Assembly (NCBI RefSeq): GCF_021026345.1 | Contig: NZ_JAJNCZ010000001.1 | Location: 186,001-250,000 of the forward strand | Length of the DNA stretch: 64,000 bases | Source: Rhizobium sp. GN54 | GTDB taxonomy: Bacteria; Pseudomonadota; Alphaproteobacteria; Rhizobiales; Rhizobiaceae | Direction: 5' to 3' | Shown: piece by piece, positions 17,758 to 26,683 of the stretch | Layout of the letters: each line of letters opens with the position of its first letter | Position numbering within the stretch: the first letter of the stretch is position 1 | Position numbers and translations under genes: made by a program | Notes under the pieces: generated by a model | Databases searched by the model: none | The model's input: the letters and a program-made list of their open reading frames with translations, nothing else | Told to the model about the DNA's origin: nothing

Positions 17758-17768
17758 ATGTCAGACCA
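17758..17768. promoter_or_regulatory. FadR-subfamily operator candidate
   Basis: ATGTCAGACCA fits the FadR-subfamily half-site pattern (TnGTCnGACnA type). It would lie near the transcription start of the promoter above, as expected for autorepression of the operon. Confidence 0.4.
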
Positions 17769-17804
17769 ATTTGAGAAGCTGACACGAAACGGGGAACAGG
17801 CCGC

Positions 17805-18527
17805 ATGACGGCGAGAATGGATGCCAAGCCGGCGATCATGCCATTGCCGCCGATGGATCGGGCGCGCCAGGTGACCGAGGCGCTGGCCACCTATATCGGC
17901 CAGGCCAATCTCAGGGCCGGCGACCGGCTGCCGGCCGAGCGCGAACTGATGGCGGCCCTTGCCGTGGGCCGTTCCACCATCCGCGAGGTCATCCGCCATT
18001 TCCAGGCTCTCGGCGTCATGGAAACGCGCAAGGGCAGCGGCACCTACCTGCTGAAACCCGTCACGACCGCGACGATCCACATGCCGCTCTCTTTCGACGC
18101 GGCGCACCTGCGCGATGCGCTGCTGCAGACGCTGGAAGTTCGCCGCGGCATCGAATGCGAGGCCAACATGGTGGCCGCCCGCCGGCGCACCGCCGGTGAT
18201 CTCGTCGTGATCGAGGAGAAGCTCGACGCGATGGAGCGGGTGCACCTCGCCAAGGGCACATCGGGTCCGGAAGATCTGGCCTTCCACCTCGCCATCTACG
18301 ACGCCACCCACAATCCGCTGTTCCGCCAGTTGTTGGAGCAGATGCGCGAGATGTTCGAACGCTTCTGGGACGAACCCTTCGACCGGCCGGATTTCGCCCG
18401 CCGTTCCTTTCCGTTCCACCGCACGCTCTTCAACGCGATCGCAGCGCAGGACACCGAGGCTGCCCGACGCGAAACGCTCAAGATTCTCGACGTCGTCGAG
18501 GAAGACATCAAGGAAATGTCAAAATGA
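17805..18527 (+). CDS. FadR-subfamily GntR transcriptional regulator
   Basis: 240 residues: an N-terminal winged helix (QVTEALATYIGQANLRAGDRLPAERELMAALAVGRSTIREVIRHF region, split here as the typical GntR block with LPAERELMAAL and STIREVI) and a C-terminal all-helical FCD ligand-binding domain with the metal-type His residues in FHLAIYDATHNPLF and PFHRTLFNAI. FCD regulators usually sense an organic acid and repress a catabolic operon. It is the first gene of the plus-strand operon; its stop overlaps the next ATG by four bases, so regulator and PLP enzyme are coupled. Its effector is probably the transported compound or an intermediate. Confidence 0.9.
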   Translation: MTARMDAKPAIMPLPPMDRARQVTEALATYIGQANLRAGDRLPAERELMAALAVGRSTIREVIRHFQALGVMETRKGSGTYLLKPVTTATIHMPLSFDAAHLRDALLQTLEVRRGIECEANMVAARRRTAGDLVVIEEKLDAMERVHLAKGTSGPEDLAFHLAIYDATHNPLFRQLLEQMREMFERFWDEPFDRPDFARRSFPFHRTLFNAIAAQDTEAARRETLKILDVVEEDIKEMSK

Positions 18528-19696
18528 TCAACGGCTCCGACCCGTTCGAGCTCGCCTCCCTCATCGTCGCCCATGACGAGAGCAACGCCTTCGAGGCCGT
18601 GGTGCCGCCGATCGTGCAGACCTCGCTCTTCACCTTCTCCTCCTATGACGAAATGGTGCAGGCCTATCGCGGCGAGATCGTCCGGCCGATCTACACCCGC
18701 GGCCTGAACCCGACCGTGCGGGCCTTCGAGGAGATGCTGGCGAAGCTGGAGGGCGGCGAGGACGCCATGGGCTTTGCCAGCGGCATGGCTGCGATTTCGT
18801 CCACCGTGCTGTCCTTCGTCGAGCCGGGCGACCGCATCGTCGCTGTCAGGCACGTCTATCCCGACGCCTTCCGCCTGTTCGGCACCATCCTGAAGCGGAT
18901 GAAGGTCGAGGTGACCTATGTCGACGGCCGCGACGAGGAGGCGGTCGCGCGCGCGCTGCCCGGCGCGAAGCTGTTCTACATGGAAAGTCCGACGAGCTGG
19001 GTCATGGACGCCCACGACGTCGGCGCGCTGGCAGCGCTCGCGAAACGCCACGGGATCGTCTCCGTCATCGACAACAGCTGGGCGAGCCCGGTCTTCCAGA
19101 AACCGCTGTCGCTCGGTGTCGATCTCGTCCTGCATTCGGCCTCGAAGTATCTCGGCGGCCACAGTGACGTCGTCGCCGGCGTCGTCACCGGTTCGAAGGA
19201 GATGATCGGCCGCATCCGCGCCGAGGCCTATCCCTATCTCGGCGGCAAGCTCTCGCCCTTCGATGCGTGGCTGCTGGTGCGCGGCCTGCGCACCCTGCCG
19301 ATCCGCATGAAGGCGCACGAGGCCTCGGGCCTCGAAATCGCCCGCCGCCTGCAGGCGCTGGACATCGTGGAAAGCGTGCAGCATCCGGCACTCGCCAACC
19401 GCCTGCCGCCGGGCCTGACCGGCACCTCCGGCCTGTTCTCCTTCGTCTTCCGCGAGGGCATAGACATCCGCGCCTTCGCCGACAGGCTGGACCTGTTCAA
19501 GCTGGGCGTCAGCTGGGGCGGCCACGAGAGCCTGATCGTGCCGGGTCAGGTGGTGCTGCAGCAGAAGGCCGAACCTAATTCCGCGCAGGCCTTCGGCATC
19601 CATCCGCGGTCCGTGCGTCTCCATGTCGGCCTCGAGGGAACCGAGGCCCTGTGGAGTGATCTGGAGGCGGCGATTGCAGCCGCTTCCCAAGACTAA
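18524..19696 (+). CDS. trans-sulfuration family PLP-dependent enzyme (cystathionine beta-lyase/gamma-synthase-like)
   Basis: 390 residues of the Cys/Met metabolism PLP family. The blocks seen are YTRGLNPTVRAFEEMLAKLEGG, FASGMAAISSTVLSF, DNSWASPVFQKPL and the PLP lysine in HSASKYLGGHSDVVAG (Schiff-base Lys). The family splits or forms C-S bonds, or does gamma-/beta-elimination. Its place between a FadR-type regulator and an ABC transporter, and not among methionine genes, suggests a catabolic lyase acting on an imported compound rather than methionine biosynthesis. Four-base overlap with the regulator; the transporter gene follows after 35 bases. Confidence 0.9.
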   Translation: MINGSDPFELASLIVAHDESNAFEAVVPPIVQTSLFTFSSYDEMVQAYRGEIVRPIYTRGLNPTVRAFEEMLAKLEGGEDAMGFASGMAAISSTVLSFVEPGDRIVAVRHVYPDAFRLFGTILKRMKVEVTYVDGRDEEAVARALPGAKLFYMESPTSWVMDAHDVGALAALAKRHGIVSVIDNSWASPVFQKPLSLGVDLVLHSASKYLGGHSDVVAGVVTGSKEMIGRIRAEAYPYLGGKLSPFDAWLLVRGLRTLPIRMKAHEASGLEIARRLQALDIVESVQHPALANRLPPGLTGTSGLFSFVFREGIDIRAFADRLDLFKLGVSWGGHESLIVPGQVVLQQKAEPNSAQAFGIHPRSVRLHVGLEGTEALWSDLEAAIAAASQD

Positions 19697-19731
19697 AGAG
19701 CAATAAACCAAAGCCCAAAAGGGGAGCGACC

Positions 19732-20991
19732 ATGAAGAAACTGCTGACTGCCACATTGTTCGCCGCGATGATGTCGGGGACGGCACTCGCCGACACGACG
19801 CTGAAGCTCGTCGAGGTGATTACCAGTCCCGAGCGCACCGAGACGCTGAAATCGATCGTCGGCAAGTTCGAGGCTGCAAACCCCGGCACCAAGGTCGAGA
19901 TCATCTCGCTACCCTGGGGCGAGGCCTTCCAGAAGTTTGCCACCATGGTCTCCGCCGGCGAGATCCCCGACGTGATGGAGATGCCCGACACCTGGCTGTC
20001 GCTCTATGCCAACAACGGCATGCTGGAGAGCCTTGAGCCCTACCTTTCCAAGTGGGAGCACACCTCGGGCCTGACGTCCCGCGCGCTCGAACTCGGCCGC
20101 GACGTCAACGACACCGCCTACATGCTGCCCTACGGCTTCTATCTCCGGGCCATGTTCTACAACAAGAAGCTGCTCGAAGAGGCGGGCGTCGGCGAGCCGC
20201 CGAAGACGATGGACGAGTTCGCGGAAGCCGCCAAGAAGGTCTCGGCATTGCCCGGCAAGTCCGGCTACTGCCTGCGCGGCGGCCCGGGTGGCCTGAACGG
20301 CTGGATGATGTTCGGCGCCACCATGGCCGGCGACAACAAGTTCTTCAACGAGGACGGCACCTCGACCATGAACAGCGAGGGCTGGGTCAAGGGCCTGACC
20401 TGGCTGATCGACCTCTACAAGAACGGCTATGCGCCCAAGGACAGCGTCAACTGGGGCTTCAACGAGATCGTCGCCGGCTTCTACAGCGGCACTTGCGCCT
20501 TCCTCGACCAGGACCCGGACGCGCTGATCGCGATCGCCGAGCGCATGAAGGCTGAGGACTACGGCATCATGACCATGCCGAAGGGCCCTGATGGCAAGAC
20601 CTTCCCGACCATCGGCTACGCAGGATGGTCGATGATGGCCAACAGCGAGAACAAGGATCTCTCCTGGAAGCTGATCGAGACGCTGGAGGGCCCGGAAGGC
20701 AACATCGAGTGGAACAAGCGCACCGGCGCGCTGCCGGTCCACACCTCCGCCGAGAAGGACCCCTTCTATGCCAGCGAGCAGTTCAAGGGCTGGTTCGCCG
20801 AACTGGAGGACAAGGACGCCGTTCCGACGGTCATGCCGACCTACCTGGAGGAGTTCGCCTTCTTCAAGGATTCGCTCGTCATCCAGACCTCGCAAAAGGC
20901 GCTGCTTGGCGAGATCACGCCGCAGGAACTGGCCGACCAGTGGGCCGAGTATCTGACCAAGGCGCAGCAGAAGTACCTGGCGAAGAAGTAG
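19732..20991 (+). CDS. sugar-type (CUT1) ABC transporter substrate-binding protein
   Basis: 419 residues, with a signal peptide (MKKLLTATLFAAMMSGTALA, cleaved before DTT). The mature protein has the family-1 extracellular solute-binding fold: KLVEVITSPERTETLKSIV, PDVMEMPDTWL, MLPYGFYLRAMFYNKKLL and the C-terminal WKLIETLEGPEGN. It delivers a substrate to the permeases that follow. CUT1 family members bind oligosaccharides, sugars, polyols or glycerol-phosphate esters; which one cannot be told here. AGGGGAGCG precedes the ATG. A 303-base gap with a hairpin repeat follows. Confidence 0.93.
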   Translation: MKKLLTATLFAAMMSGTALADTTLKLVEVITSPERTETLKSIVGKFEAANPGTKVEIISLPWGEAFQKFATMVSAGEIPDVMEMPDTWLSLYANNGMLESLEPYLSKWEHTSGLTSRALELGRDVNDTAYMLPYGFYLRAMFYNKKLLEEAGVGEPPKTMDEFAEAAKKVSALPGKSGYCLRGGPGGLNGWMMFGATMAGDNKFFNEDGTSTMNSEGWVKGLTWLIDLYKNGYAPKDSVNWGFNEIVAGFYSGTCAFLDQDPDALIAIAERMKAEDYGIMTMPKGPDGKTFPTIGYAGWSMMANSENKDLSWKLIETLEGPEGNIEWNKRTGALPVHTSAEKDPFYASEQFKGWFAELEDKDAVPTVMPTYLEEFAFFKDSLVIQTSQKALLGEITPQELADQWAEYLTKAQQKYLAKK

Positions 20992-21068
20992 GCCGGGCAG
21001 CGAACGCTGCGGGCGTGAGCGTGTCGTCTCACAGCTGGCTTGATCCTTTCAAGCGCTGGCGCAGACGG

Positions 21069-21197
21069 CCCCTCACCCCGCCTCCGCTCCGCTCGGCGCA
21101 CCCTCTCCCCGCAAGCGGGGCGAGGGGGAACGGAAGCGTTGCGGCTTGTTCCTTCTCCCCGCCTGCGGGGAGAAGGTGCCGGCAGGCGGATGAGGGG
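21069..21197. repeat. paired inverted intergenic repeat between binding-protein and permease genes
   Basis: In the 303-base gap 20992-21294, an outer CCCCTCA (21069) and TGAGGGG (to 21197) face each other, and each half contains its own GC hairpin (CTCCCCGCAAGCGGGG near 21105 and TTCTCCCCGCCTGCGGGGAGAA near 21153). The two halves are inverted relatives, the left one longer and more diverged. It resembles rhizobial RIME-type elements. Nothing else was seen in this gap. Confidence 0.75.
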
Positions 21198-21294
21198 CAC
21201 AGCCACGGCCTGTCCCCGAGCGCTCCACTTCGAAACTTCCGAGGCGCCGCCCACGCACAGCGCCTCGGCCAGAAACGCCAACGGAAGACTTGCG

Positions 21295-22218
21295 ATGATG
21301 CACCAGCCGATCCAGAAGCATCGCCCGCCGCTCAGGAAGCGGCTTGCCGATGCGTCGGAGCCCTATCTCTATAGCGCGCCGGCGCTGATCCTGATCGCCG
21401 CGGTCATGCTGGTGCCGCTCGTCGTCGGCATTTCCTATGCCTTCCGGGACATCCAGCTGCTGAACCCGTTCTCCGGTGGCTTCGTCGGCCTCGACCATTT
21501 TCGCGCGCTCGGGCAGGACCAGGCCTTCTTCGGCGCGCTGCGCAATACGCTGTGGTGGACGGGCGCCTCGGTGTTCTTCCAGTTCACTTTCGGCCTGATC
21601 CTGGCGCTGCTGCTCGACAAGCCGTTCTATGGCCGCGGCCTCGTCCAGGCGCTGGTCTTTCTGCCCTGGGCGGTGCCGAGCTTCCTCGCCGGCCTCAACT
21701 GGGCCTGGCTGTTCAATCCGGTGATCGGCCCGCTGCCGCACTGGTTCGTGGCGCTCGGCCTGATGGACGAGCCGCACAATATCCTCTCCGATCCGCATCT
21801 CGCCATGTGGGGGCCGATCGTGGCGAACGTCTGGTGGGGCATCCCCTTCTTCGCCATCACCCTGCTCGCCGCCCTGCAGGCGATCCCGCGCGACCTTTAC
21901 GAAGCCGCCAGCATCGACGGCGCCGGCCCGGTGCAACGCTTCCTGTCGATCACCCTGCCGTTTCTCGCACCGACGATCGCGATCACCGTGTTGCTGCGCA
22001 CCGTCTGGATCTCCAATTTCGCCGACCTGATCGTCGTCATGACCAATGGTGGCCCGGCCGATCGCACCCAGATCGTCGCCAGCTACATCTTCACCCAGGC
22101 CTTCAGGCGGCTCGATTTCGGCTATGCCTCGGCGATCGCGCTCGTGCTGCTGGCGTTGCTGCTGGTCTATTCGATGCTGATCGTGCTGCTCCGCCAGACC
22201 ATGCTGAACAAGGGCTGA
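21295..22218 (+). CDS. CUT1 ABC transporter permease (MalF/UgpA-like)
   Basis: 307 residues from ATG 21295 (a second ATG follows directly at 21298), with GGAAG upstream. About six membrane segments, beginning LYSAPALILIAAVMLVPLVVG, and the EAA loop DLYEAASIDGAGPVQRFLSITLPFLAP that docks the ATPase. The frame remains open upstream through the repeat, but that part is Arg/Pro-rich repeat DNA and not family sequence. It pairs with the permease that follows after four bases. Confidence 0.92.
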   Translation: MMHQPIQKHRPPLRKRLADASEPYLYSAPALILIAAVMLVPLVVGISYAFRDIQLLNPFSGGFVGLDHFRALGQDQAFFGALRNTLWWTGASVFFQFTFGLILALLLDKPFYGRGLVQALVFLPWAVPSFLAGLNWAWLFNPVIGPLPHWFVALGLMDEPHNILSDPHLAMWGPIVANVWWGIPFFAITLLAALQAIPRDLYEAASIDGAGPVQRFLSITLPFLAPTIAITVLLRTVWISNFADLIVVMTNGGPADRTQIVASYIFTQAFRRLDFGYASAIALVLLALLLVYSMLIVLLRQTMLNKG

Positions 22219-22222
22219 ACCC

Positions 22223-23056
22223 ATGAGACCCGGCAAGCTTCTCCTCATCGGCGCCCATCGCGGGGCGATCCTCGTCTATGTGGTCTTCGCGCTGTTTCCG
22301 CTGTTCTGGCTGTTGAAGGTCTCGGTGACGCCGAACGACCTGCTCTACAGCGAGGGCGTGCGCATGTGGCCGTCGCGCACGACCTTCGAGCATTTCAACT
22401 TCGTCATCGCCCACAGCGCCTTTCCGACCTTTTTCAAGAACAGTCTGATCGTGTCGGGCGCCACCGCCGTCGTCGTCACCATCCTCGCCTCGCTGTCCGG
22501 TTATGCGCTGTCGCGCTTCTCCTTCCGGGCGAAGTACTGGATCGTGGCGCTGATGCTGATCACCCAGATGTTTCCGCTGGTCATGCTGGTGGCGCCGATC
22601 TTCAAGATGCTCTCGCCGCTGGGGCTGACCAACAGCCTCACCGGTCTCGTCATCGTCTATTCCGCCTTCAACGTCCCCTTCGCCACCTTCCTGATGCAGT
22701 CCTTCTTCGACGGCATCCCGAAGGACCTGGAGGAGGCGGCGATGATCGACGGCGCCACCCAGTTCGTCGCCTTCCGCCAGATCATCCTGCCGCTGACGCT
22801 GCCGGGCATCGCCGCCACCCTCGGCTTCGTCTTCACCGCCGCCTGGAGCGAGCTGTTGTTCGCGCTGATGCTGATTTCTGGCAACGATGCGGCGACTTTC
22901 CCGGTCGGACTCCTGACCTTCGTCTCCAAGTTCTCGGTCGATTTCGGGCAGATGATGGCCGCCGGCGTGCTCGCGCTGATCCCGGCCTGCCTGTTCTTCC
23001 TCCTCATCCAGCGCTACCTCGTGCAGGGCCTGACGGCCGGCGCGGTCAAGGGATAA
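22223..23056 (+). CDS. CUT1 ABC transporter permease (MalG/UgpE-like)
   Basis: 277 residues, six predicted membrane helices, EAA loop DLEEAAMIDGATQFVAFRQIILPLTLPG. It is the second half of the membrane channel. The start lies four bases after the previous stop, so the two permease genes are probably translated together. The C-terminus RYLVQGLTAGAVKG is the standard MalG-family ending. Confidence 0.93.
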   Translation: MRPGKLLLIGAHRGAILVYVVFALFPLFWLLKVSVTPNDLLYSEGVRMWPSRTTFEHFNFVIAHSAFPTFFKNSLIVSGATAVVVTILASLSGYALSRFSFRAKYWIVALMLITQMFPLVMLVAPIFKMLSPLGLTNSLTGLVIVYSAFNVPFATFLMQSFFDGIPKDLEEAAMIDGATQFVAFRQIILPLTLPGIAATLGFVFTAAWSELLFALMLISGNDAATFPVGLLTFVSKFSVDFGQMMAAGVLALIPACLFFLLIQRYLVQGLTAGAVKG

Positions 23057-23061
23057 TTGTC

Positions 23062-24135
23062 ATGGCTTCCATCGATATCGAAAGTGTGCGCAAGAGCTAC
23101 GGCCCGTTTCCCGTCCTGCACGGTGTCGATCTCACCATCAGGGACGGCGAGTTCATCGTCCTCGTCGGCCCCTCCGGCTGCGGAAAATCGACACTTTTGC
23201 GCATGATCGCGGGGCTGGAGGAGGTGACCTCCGGCGACATCCGCATCTCCGGCAACCGCGTCAACGATCTCGCGCCGAAGGACCGCGACATCGCCATGGT
23301 GTTCCAGTCCTACGCGCTCTACCCGCACATGAGCGTGGCCGACAACATGAGCTACAGCCTGCGGCTCCGGAAGACGGCGAAAGAGAAGATCGCAAGTGCT
23401 GTCGGCGGTGCCGCCGCCAAGCTCGGGCTGGAGCCGCTTCTGGAGCGCCGGCCGAAGGCGCTGTCCGGCGGCCAGCGCCAGCGCGTCGCCATGGGCCGCG
23501 CCATCGTCCGCAAGCCCAAGGCGTTCCTGTTCGACGAACCGCTCTCCAATCTCGACGCCCGCCTGCGCGAACAGATGCGCGCCGAGATCAAGAAGCTGCA
23601 CGCCGATCTCAAGGCCACCTCGATCTACGTCACCCACGATCAGATCGAGGCGATGACGCTCGCCGACCGCATCGTCGCCATGCATGGCGGCGTCGTCCAG
23701 CAGGTCGGCTCGCCGCTGGAGCTTTACGACACTCCCGCCAACCTGTTCGTCGCCGGCTTCATCGGATCGCCGGGCATGAACTTCCTCGAGGGGCGCTATG
23801 TCGTTCCGGGCGAAGGGAAGGGCGCAGGTATCCGCCTTTCCGACGGCACCGTCGTCCCGGTCGCGAGCCGTACCGGCATCGGTCCGGACGCGACCGTCAC
23901 CCTCGGCATCCGCCCCGAACACGTCGTCATCAGCGACACCGGCATGCTGGAGGCGAGCGTCGACCTGGTCGAGCCCACCGGCTTCGGCATCATCCTCCAC
24001 CTCTCCCTGCACGGCCTGCCCTTCAAGATCTTCACCCTCGACCGCGAGGCGCTCTCGGCGGGACCAACGGTGCGCGTCGATTTCCCGCAGAAGTACCTGC
24101 ACGTCTTCGACGACAAGGGGGATCGGGTGGGGTGA
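23062..24135 (+). CDS. CUT1 ABC transporter ATP-binding protein (MalK/UgpC-like)
   Basis: 357 residues: Walker A GPSGCGKSTLLRMIAGLE (near residue 36), Q-loop VFQSYALYPHM, signature LSGGQRQRVAMGRAIVR, Walker B FLFDEPLSNLDARLR, H-loop VTHDQIEAM, and a C-terminal MalK/UgpC-type OB/TOBE regulatory domain (LGIRPEHV). The frame extends far upstream in the permease region but the family start MASIDIESVRKSYG at 23062 is clear. It starts five bases after the permease stop. Confidence 0.94.
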   Translation: MASIDIESVRKSYGPFPVLHGVDLTIRDGEFIVLVGPSGCGKSTLLRMIAGLEEVTSGDIRISGNRVNDLAPKDRDIAMVFQSYALYPHMSVADNMSYSLRLRKTAKEKIASAVGGAAAKLGLEPLLERRPKALSGGQRQRVAMGRAIVRKPKAFLFDEPLSNLDARLREQMRAEIKKLHADLKATSIYVTHDQIEAMTLADRIVAMHGGVVQQVGSPLELYDTPANLFVAGFIGSPGMNFLEGRYVVPGEGKGAGIRLSDGTVVPVASRTGIGPDATVTLGIRPEHVVISDTGMLEASVDLVEPTGFGIILHLSLHGLPFKIFTLDREALSAGPTVRVDFPQKYLHVFDDKGDRVG

Positions 24136-24179
24136 GCATCCCCATTGGGGGAAAGGGCAACGCGCCATCGCACGGCACA

Positions 24180-24302
24180 TTCCCTCTTCTCCCGAGCGTG
24201 GAGAAGTGCCGAACGCAGTGAGGCGATGAGGGGGCCTTGCCTTGCCGCCCCCTCATCCGGCCCTTCGGGCCACCTTCTCCCCGAGGGGAGAAGAGGGGAG
24301 GC
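24180..24302. repeat. back-to-back pair of the same intergenic repeat family
   Basis: Two copies in divergent orientation lie between the ABC ATPase and FAH genes. One (24180-24234, read on the minus strand) and one (24248-24302, plus strand) both begin CCCCCTCATC and contain TTCTCC...GGAGAAGAGGG. The gap 24136-24389 holds no gene. Confidence 0.7.
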
Positions 24303-24389
24303 TGTTGCACCGCCAATGACCACGCACCCCCTTGCCCCGCCCTGTCTTCATCGGGCATGAATAGCGCCGCAGTTCGGGAGGAGATCGGC

Positions 24390-25547
24390 ATGGCATTGCA
24401 GGCAGGAGAATTCGGTCGCGGCACCTTTGTCGGGCGCATCTGGCGCGCCGAGCGGAGAGGGCCCTCGCTCGTCGTCGTCCGTGACGGCATGCTGGTCGAC
24501 ATCACCAGCAAGGCGGCGCCGACGATGCGCGATCTTCTGGAGATGGACGATCCGGTCGCCCATGTCCGCGCCGCGGCCGGCGAGGTCGTGGCACCGCTTC
24601 CGGCCGTGCTCGACAATTCCGTCGAAGGTACCGGCGATCTGTCGCGCGTCCACTTGCTCGCCCCGTGCGACCTGCAGGCGGTCAAGGCCTGCGGCGTCAC
24701 CTTCGCCCGCTCGATGATCGAGCGCGTCATCGAGGAGAAGGCGGCCGGCAATCCGGCGCTGGCGCAGAAGATCCGCGAGCGCGTCACCGCCATTATCGGC
24801 GACAGCCTGCGCGATCTCAAGGCCGGCTCAAACGCGGCCGTCAAGGTCAAGGCGGCGCTGATCGAGGAGGGCGTCTGGTCGCAATATCTGGAGGTCGGCA
24901 TCGGCCCGGACGCCGAAGTCTTCACCAAGGCGCCGGTGCTCTCCGCCGTCGGCTGGGGCGCCTCTGTCGGCCTGCATCCGGTCTCCAGATGGAACAATCC
25001 CGAGCCGGAGATCGTGCTGGCCGTTGACGGTCGCGGCACGGTGAAGGGGGTCACGCTCGGAAACGACGTCAACCTGCGCGACGTCGAGGGCCGCTCGGCG
25101 CTGTTGCTCGGCAAGGCGAAGGACAACAACGCCTCTGCCGCCATCGGCCCCTTCATCCGCCTGTTCGACGAGACCTATTCGATCGACGACGTCCGCAGGG
25201 CCGATCTCGATCTGACGATCGAGGGCGAGGACGGTTTCGTCCTCAAGGGGTCGAGCACGATGCGCGAGATCAGCCGCGACCCGCTCGACCTCGTCGCCCA
25301 GACGATCGGCCGCCACCACCAGTATCCCGACGGCTTCATGCTGTTCATGGGCACGCTGTTTGCCCCGGTCGAGGACCGCGACGTCAAGGGCGAGGGCTTC
25401 ACGCACAAGATCGGCGACCGGGTGACGATCTCCAATGCCGAACTCGGCGCCCTGACGAACACGGTCCGCCTGTCGACCGAATGCCCGCCCTGGACCTTCG
25501 GCATCGCCGAACTGATGCGCAACCTAGCAGGCCGCGACCTGCTCTGA
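24390..25547 (+). CDS. fumarylacetoacetate hydrolase (FAH) family protein
   Basis: 385 residues from ATG 24390, which has a very strong GGGAGGAG five to six bases upstream; an earlier ATG at 24357 lacks one. The C-terminal half carries the FAH fold, including EPEIVLAVDGRGTVKGVTLGNDVNLRDVEG (metal-binding acidic cluster) and the closing FGIAELMRNLAGRDLL. Members hydrolyse or hydrate 2-keto acids such as fumarylacetoacetate, 2-keto-3-deoxy sugar acids or 2-hydroxymuconates, with Mg2+. Last gene of the plus-strand operon, consistent with a catabolic end step of the transported compound. Confidence 0.88.
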   Translation: MALQAGEFGRGTFVGRIWRAERRGPSLVVVRDGMLVDITSKAAPTMRDLLEMDDPVAHVRAAAGEVVAPLPAVLDNSVEGTGDLSRVHLLAPCDLQAVKACGVTFARSMIERVIEEKAAGNPALAQKIRERVTAIIGDSLRDLKAGSNAAVKVKAALIEEGVWSQYLEVGIGPDAEVFTKAPVLSAVGWGASVGLHPVSRWNNPEPEIVLAVDGRGTVKGVTLGNDVNLRDVEGRSALLLGKAKDNNASAAIGPFIRLFDETYSIDDVRRADLDLTIEGEDGFVLKGSSTMREISRDPLDLVAQTIGRHHQYPDGFMLFMGTLFAPVEDRDVKGEGFTHKIGDRVTISNAELGALTNTVRLSTECPPWTFGIAELMRNLAGRDLL

Positions 25548-25795
25548 GCGGAAGCCGTTCTCAAAAAGGGTCGGGACGAGGCGTCTGGGCCGAGCGGAGG
25601 AGATTGGCAGGACGGCCGGCGTGATCTCGCGGCAGCAACGTGACGTCAATCTGTTGCCCGACTCCGTTCTAGAGATAACGGCAGTCGCGTCCTCAAGGGC
25701 TTGTGGCAGACCGGAGACATTGAGTCCAACCCGATCCAGCGTAAATGCACCAGGAATCGGAACGGGATCTCGCGTGAACCGGCGTCCGCAGCTGT
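25548..25795. other. gene-poor, lower-GC stretch between the two convergent operons
   Basis: About 248 bases with visibly lower GC and weaker codon periodicity than the flanks. On the minus strand it can be read for about 80 codons (TRDPVPIPGAFTLDRVGLNV...) without a start or ribosome site; I do not recognise the product. It may be a relic of a mobile element or simply the terminator region. No clear hairpin with a T run was found. Confidence 0.35.
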
Positions 25796-26683
25796 TCACA
25801 TCGGTCGATAGACCCGCATGGCGGTATCGCGCAGCATGTTCTGCCGGGCTGCCGGATCGTGCCGGCCGGTGGCCTCGCGATAGGTCTCGATGAGCGTCGG
25901 ATAGTCGGTCCACAGCTTCTCGATCGGGAAGTTCGAGCCGAACATCAGGTGGTCGCTGCCGAGGATTTCGACGGCCTGGTCGACGACGAAGCCGATGAGG
26001 TCGGCGTCGTTGCGGTGGATGAAGGTGCCGAGCCCGGAGAGCTTGGCATGGAAGTTCTTCATGCGGGCGAACTGCCGCAGCCCCTCCTGCCAGGCCGAGA
26101 CCGTCTGCGGCTCGCGGTCGACCAGCATGCCGCAATGGGTGAGGATGAAGTCCGTCTCCGGGTTTTCCGCAACGACCCGCGCGCCATCCTTCATCTGCGC
26201 CGGAAACAGCTGCAGGTCGAAGGAGAAGCCGTAGTCCTTCAGCCGGGCGATGTTGGCGCGCACGGCCGGATCGATCACCTGCTTCGCATCGGGGGCGAAA
26301 CGGTATTCCTCGACCGGGTGCCAGTGCAGCTGCATGCGCACGCCGCGCACCAGCGGATAGGCCTTGAGGCGGTCGAGCTGCGGCCGAACGTCCGGCACGC
26401 TCATGTCGGCATAGGCGACGATCGCATGCGGCCAGCCGAATTCCTTGGCGGTGGCGCTCACCCAGTCGACCTCGTTCTCGTAGTCCTCCCTGGCCCAGTT
26501 GGTCTGGACGTAGACGGCCTTCTCCACGCCCGATCCCTGCAGGTCGCCGAGATATTCGGTGATCGGATAGTCGCGCCGGATCGGCTCGTAGGGGCCGAAG
26601 ATGCGCGGCACCATCGGCCCGTTCAGCCAGGGCAGGTCCTTCTGCCGCCAGATATGGAAATGCGAGTCAACGATGCCGTTCAT
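25796..26683 (-). CDS. amidohydrolase family protein (PF04909-like, metal-dependent TIM barrel)
   Basis: 295 residues. N-terminal DSHFHIW is the HxH metal-site motif of the amidohydrolase_2 family; the later LTHCGMLVDREP and MFGSNFPIEKLW carry the other His and Asp-type positions found in lactonases and decarboxylases such as fuconolactonase and 2-pyrone-4,6-dicarboxylate lactonase. It probably hydrolyses a ring (lactone/lactam) or C-C/C-N bond of an intermediate. Start ATG overlaps the VWA gene end by 17 bases, so it is the last gene of the minus-strand operon. Confidence 0.88.
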   Translation of the reverse strand: MNGIVDSHFHIWRQKDLPWLNGPMVPRIFGPYEPIRRDYPITEYLGDLQGSGVEKAVYVQTNWAREDYENEVDWVSATAKEFGWPHAIVAYADMSVPDVRPQLDRLKAYPLVRGVRMQLHWHPVEEYRFAPDAKQVIDPAVRANIARLKDYGFSFDLQLFPAQMKDGARVVAENPETDFILTHCGMLVDREPQTVSAWQEGLRQFARMKNFHAKLSGLGTFIHRNDADLIGFVVDQAVEILGSDHLMFGSNFPIEKLWTDYPTLIETYREATGRHDPAARQNMLRDTAMRVYRPM

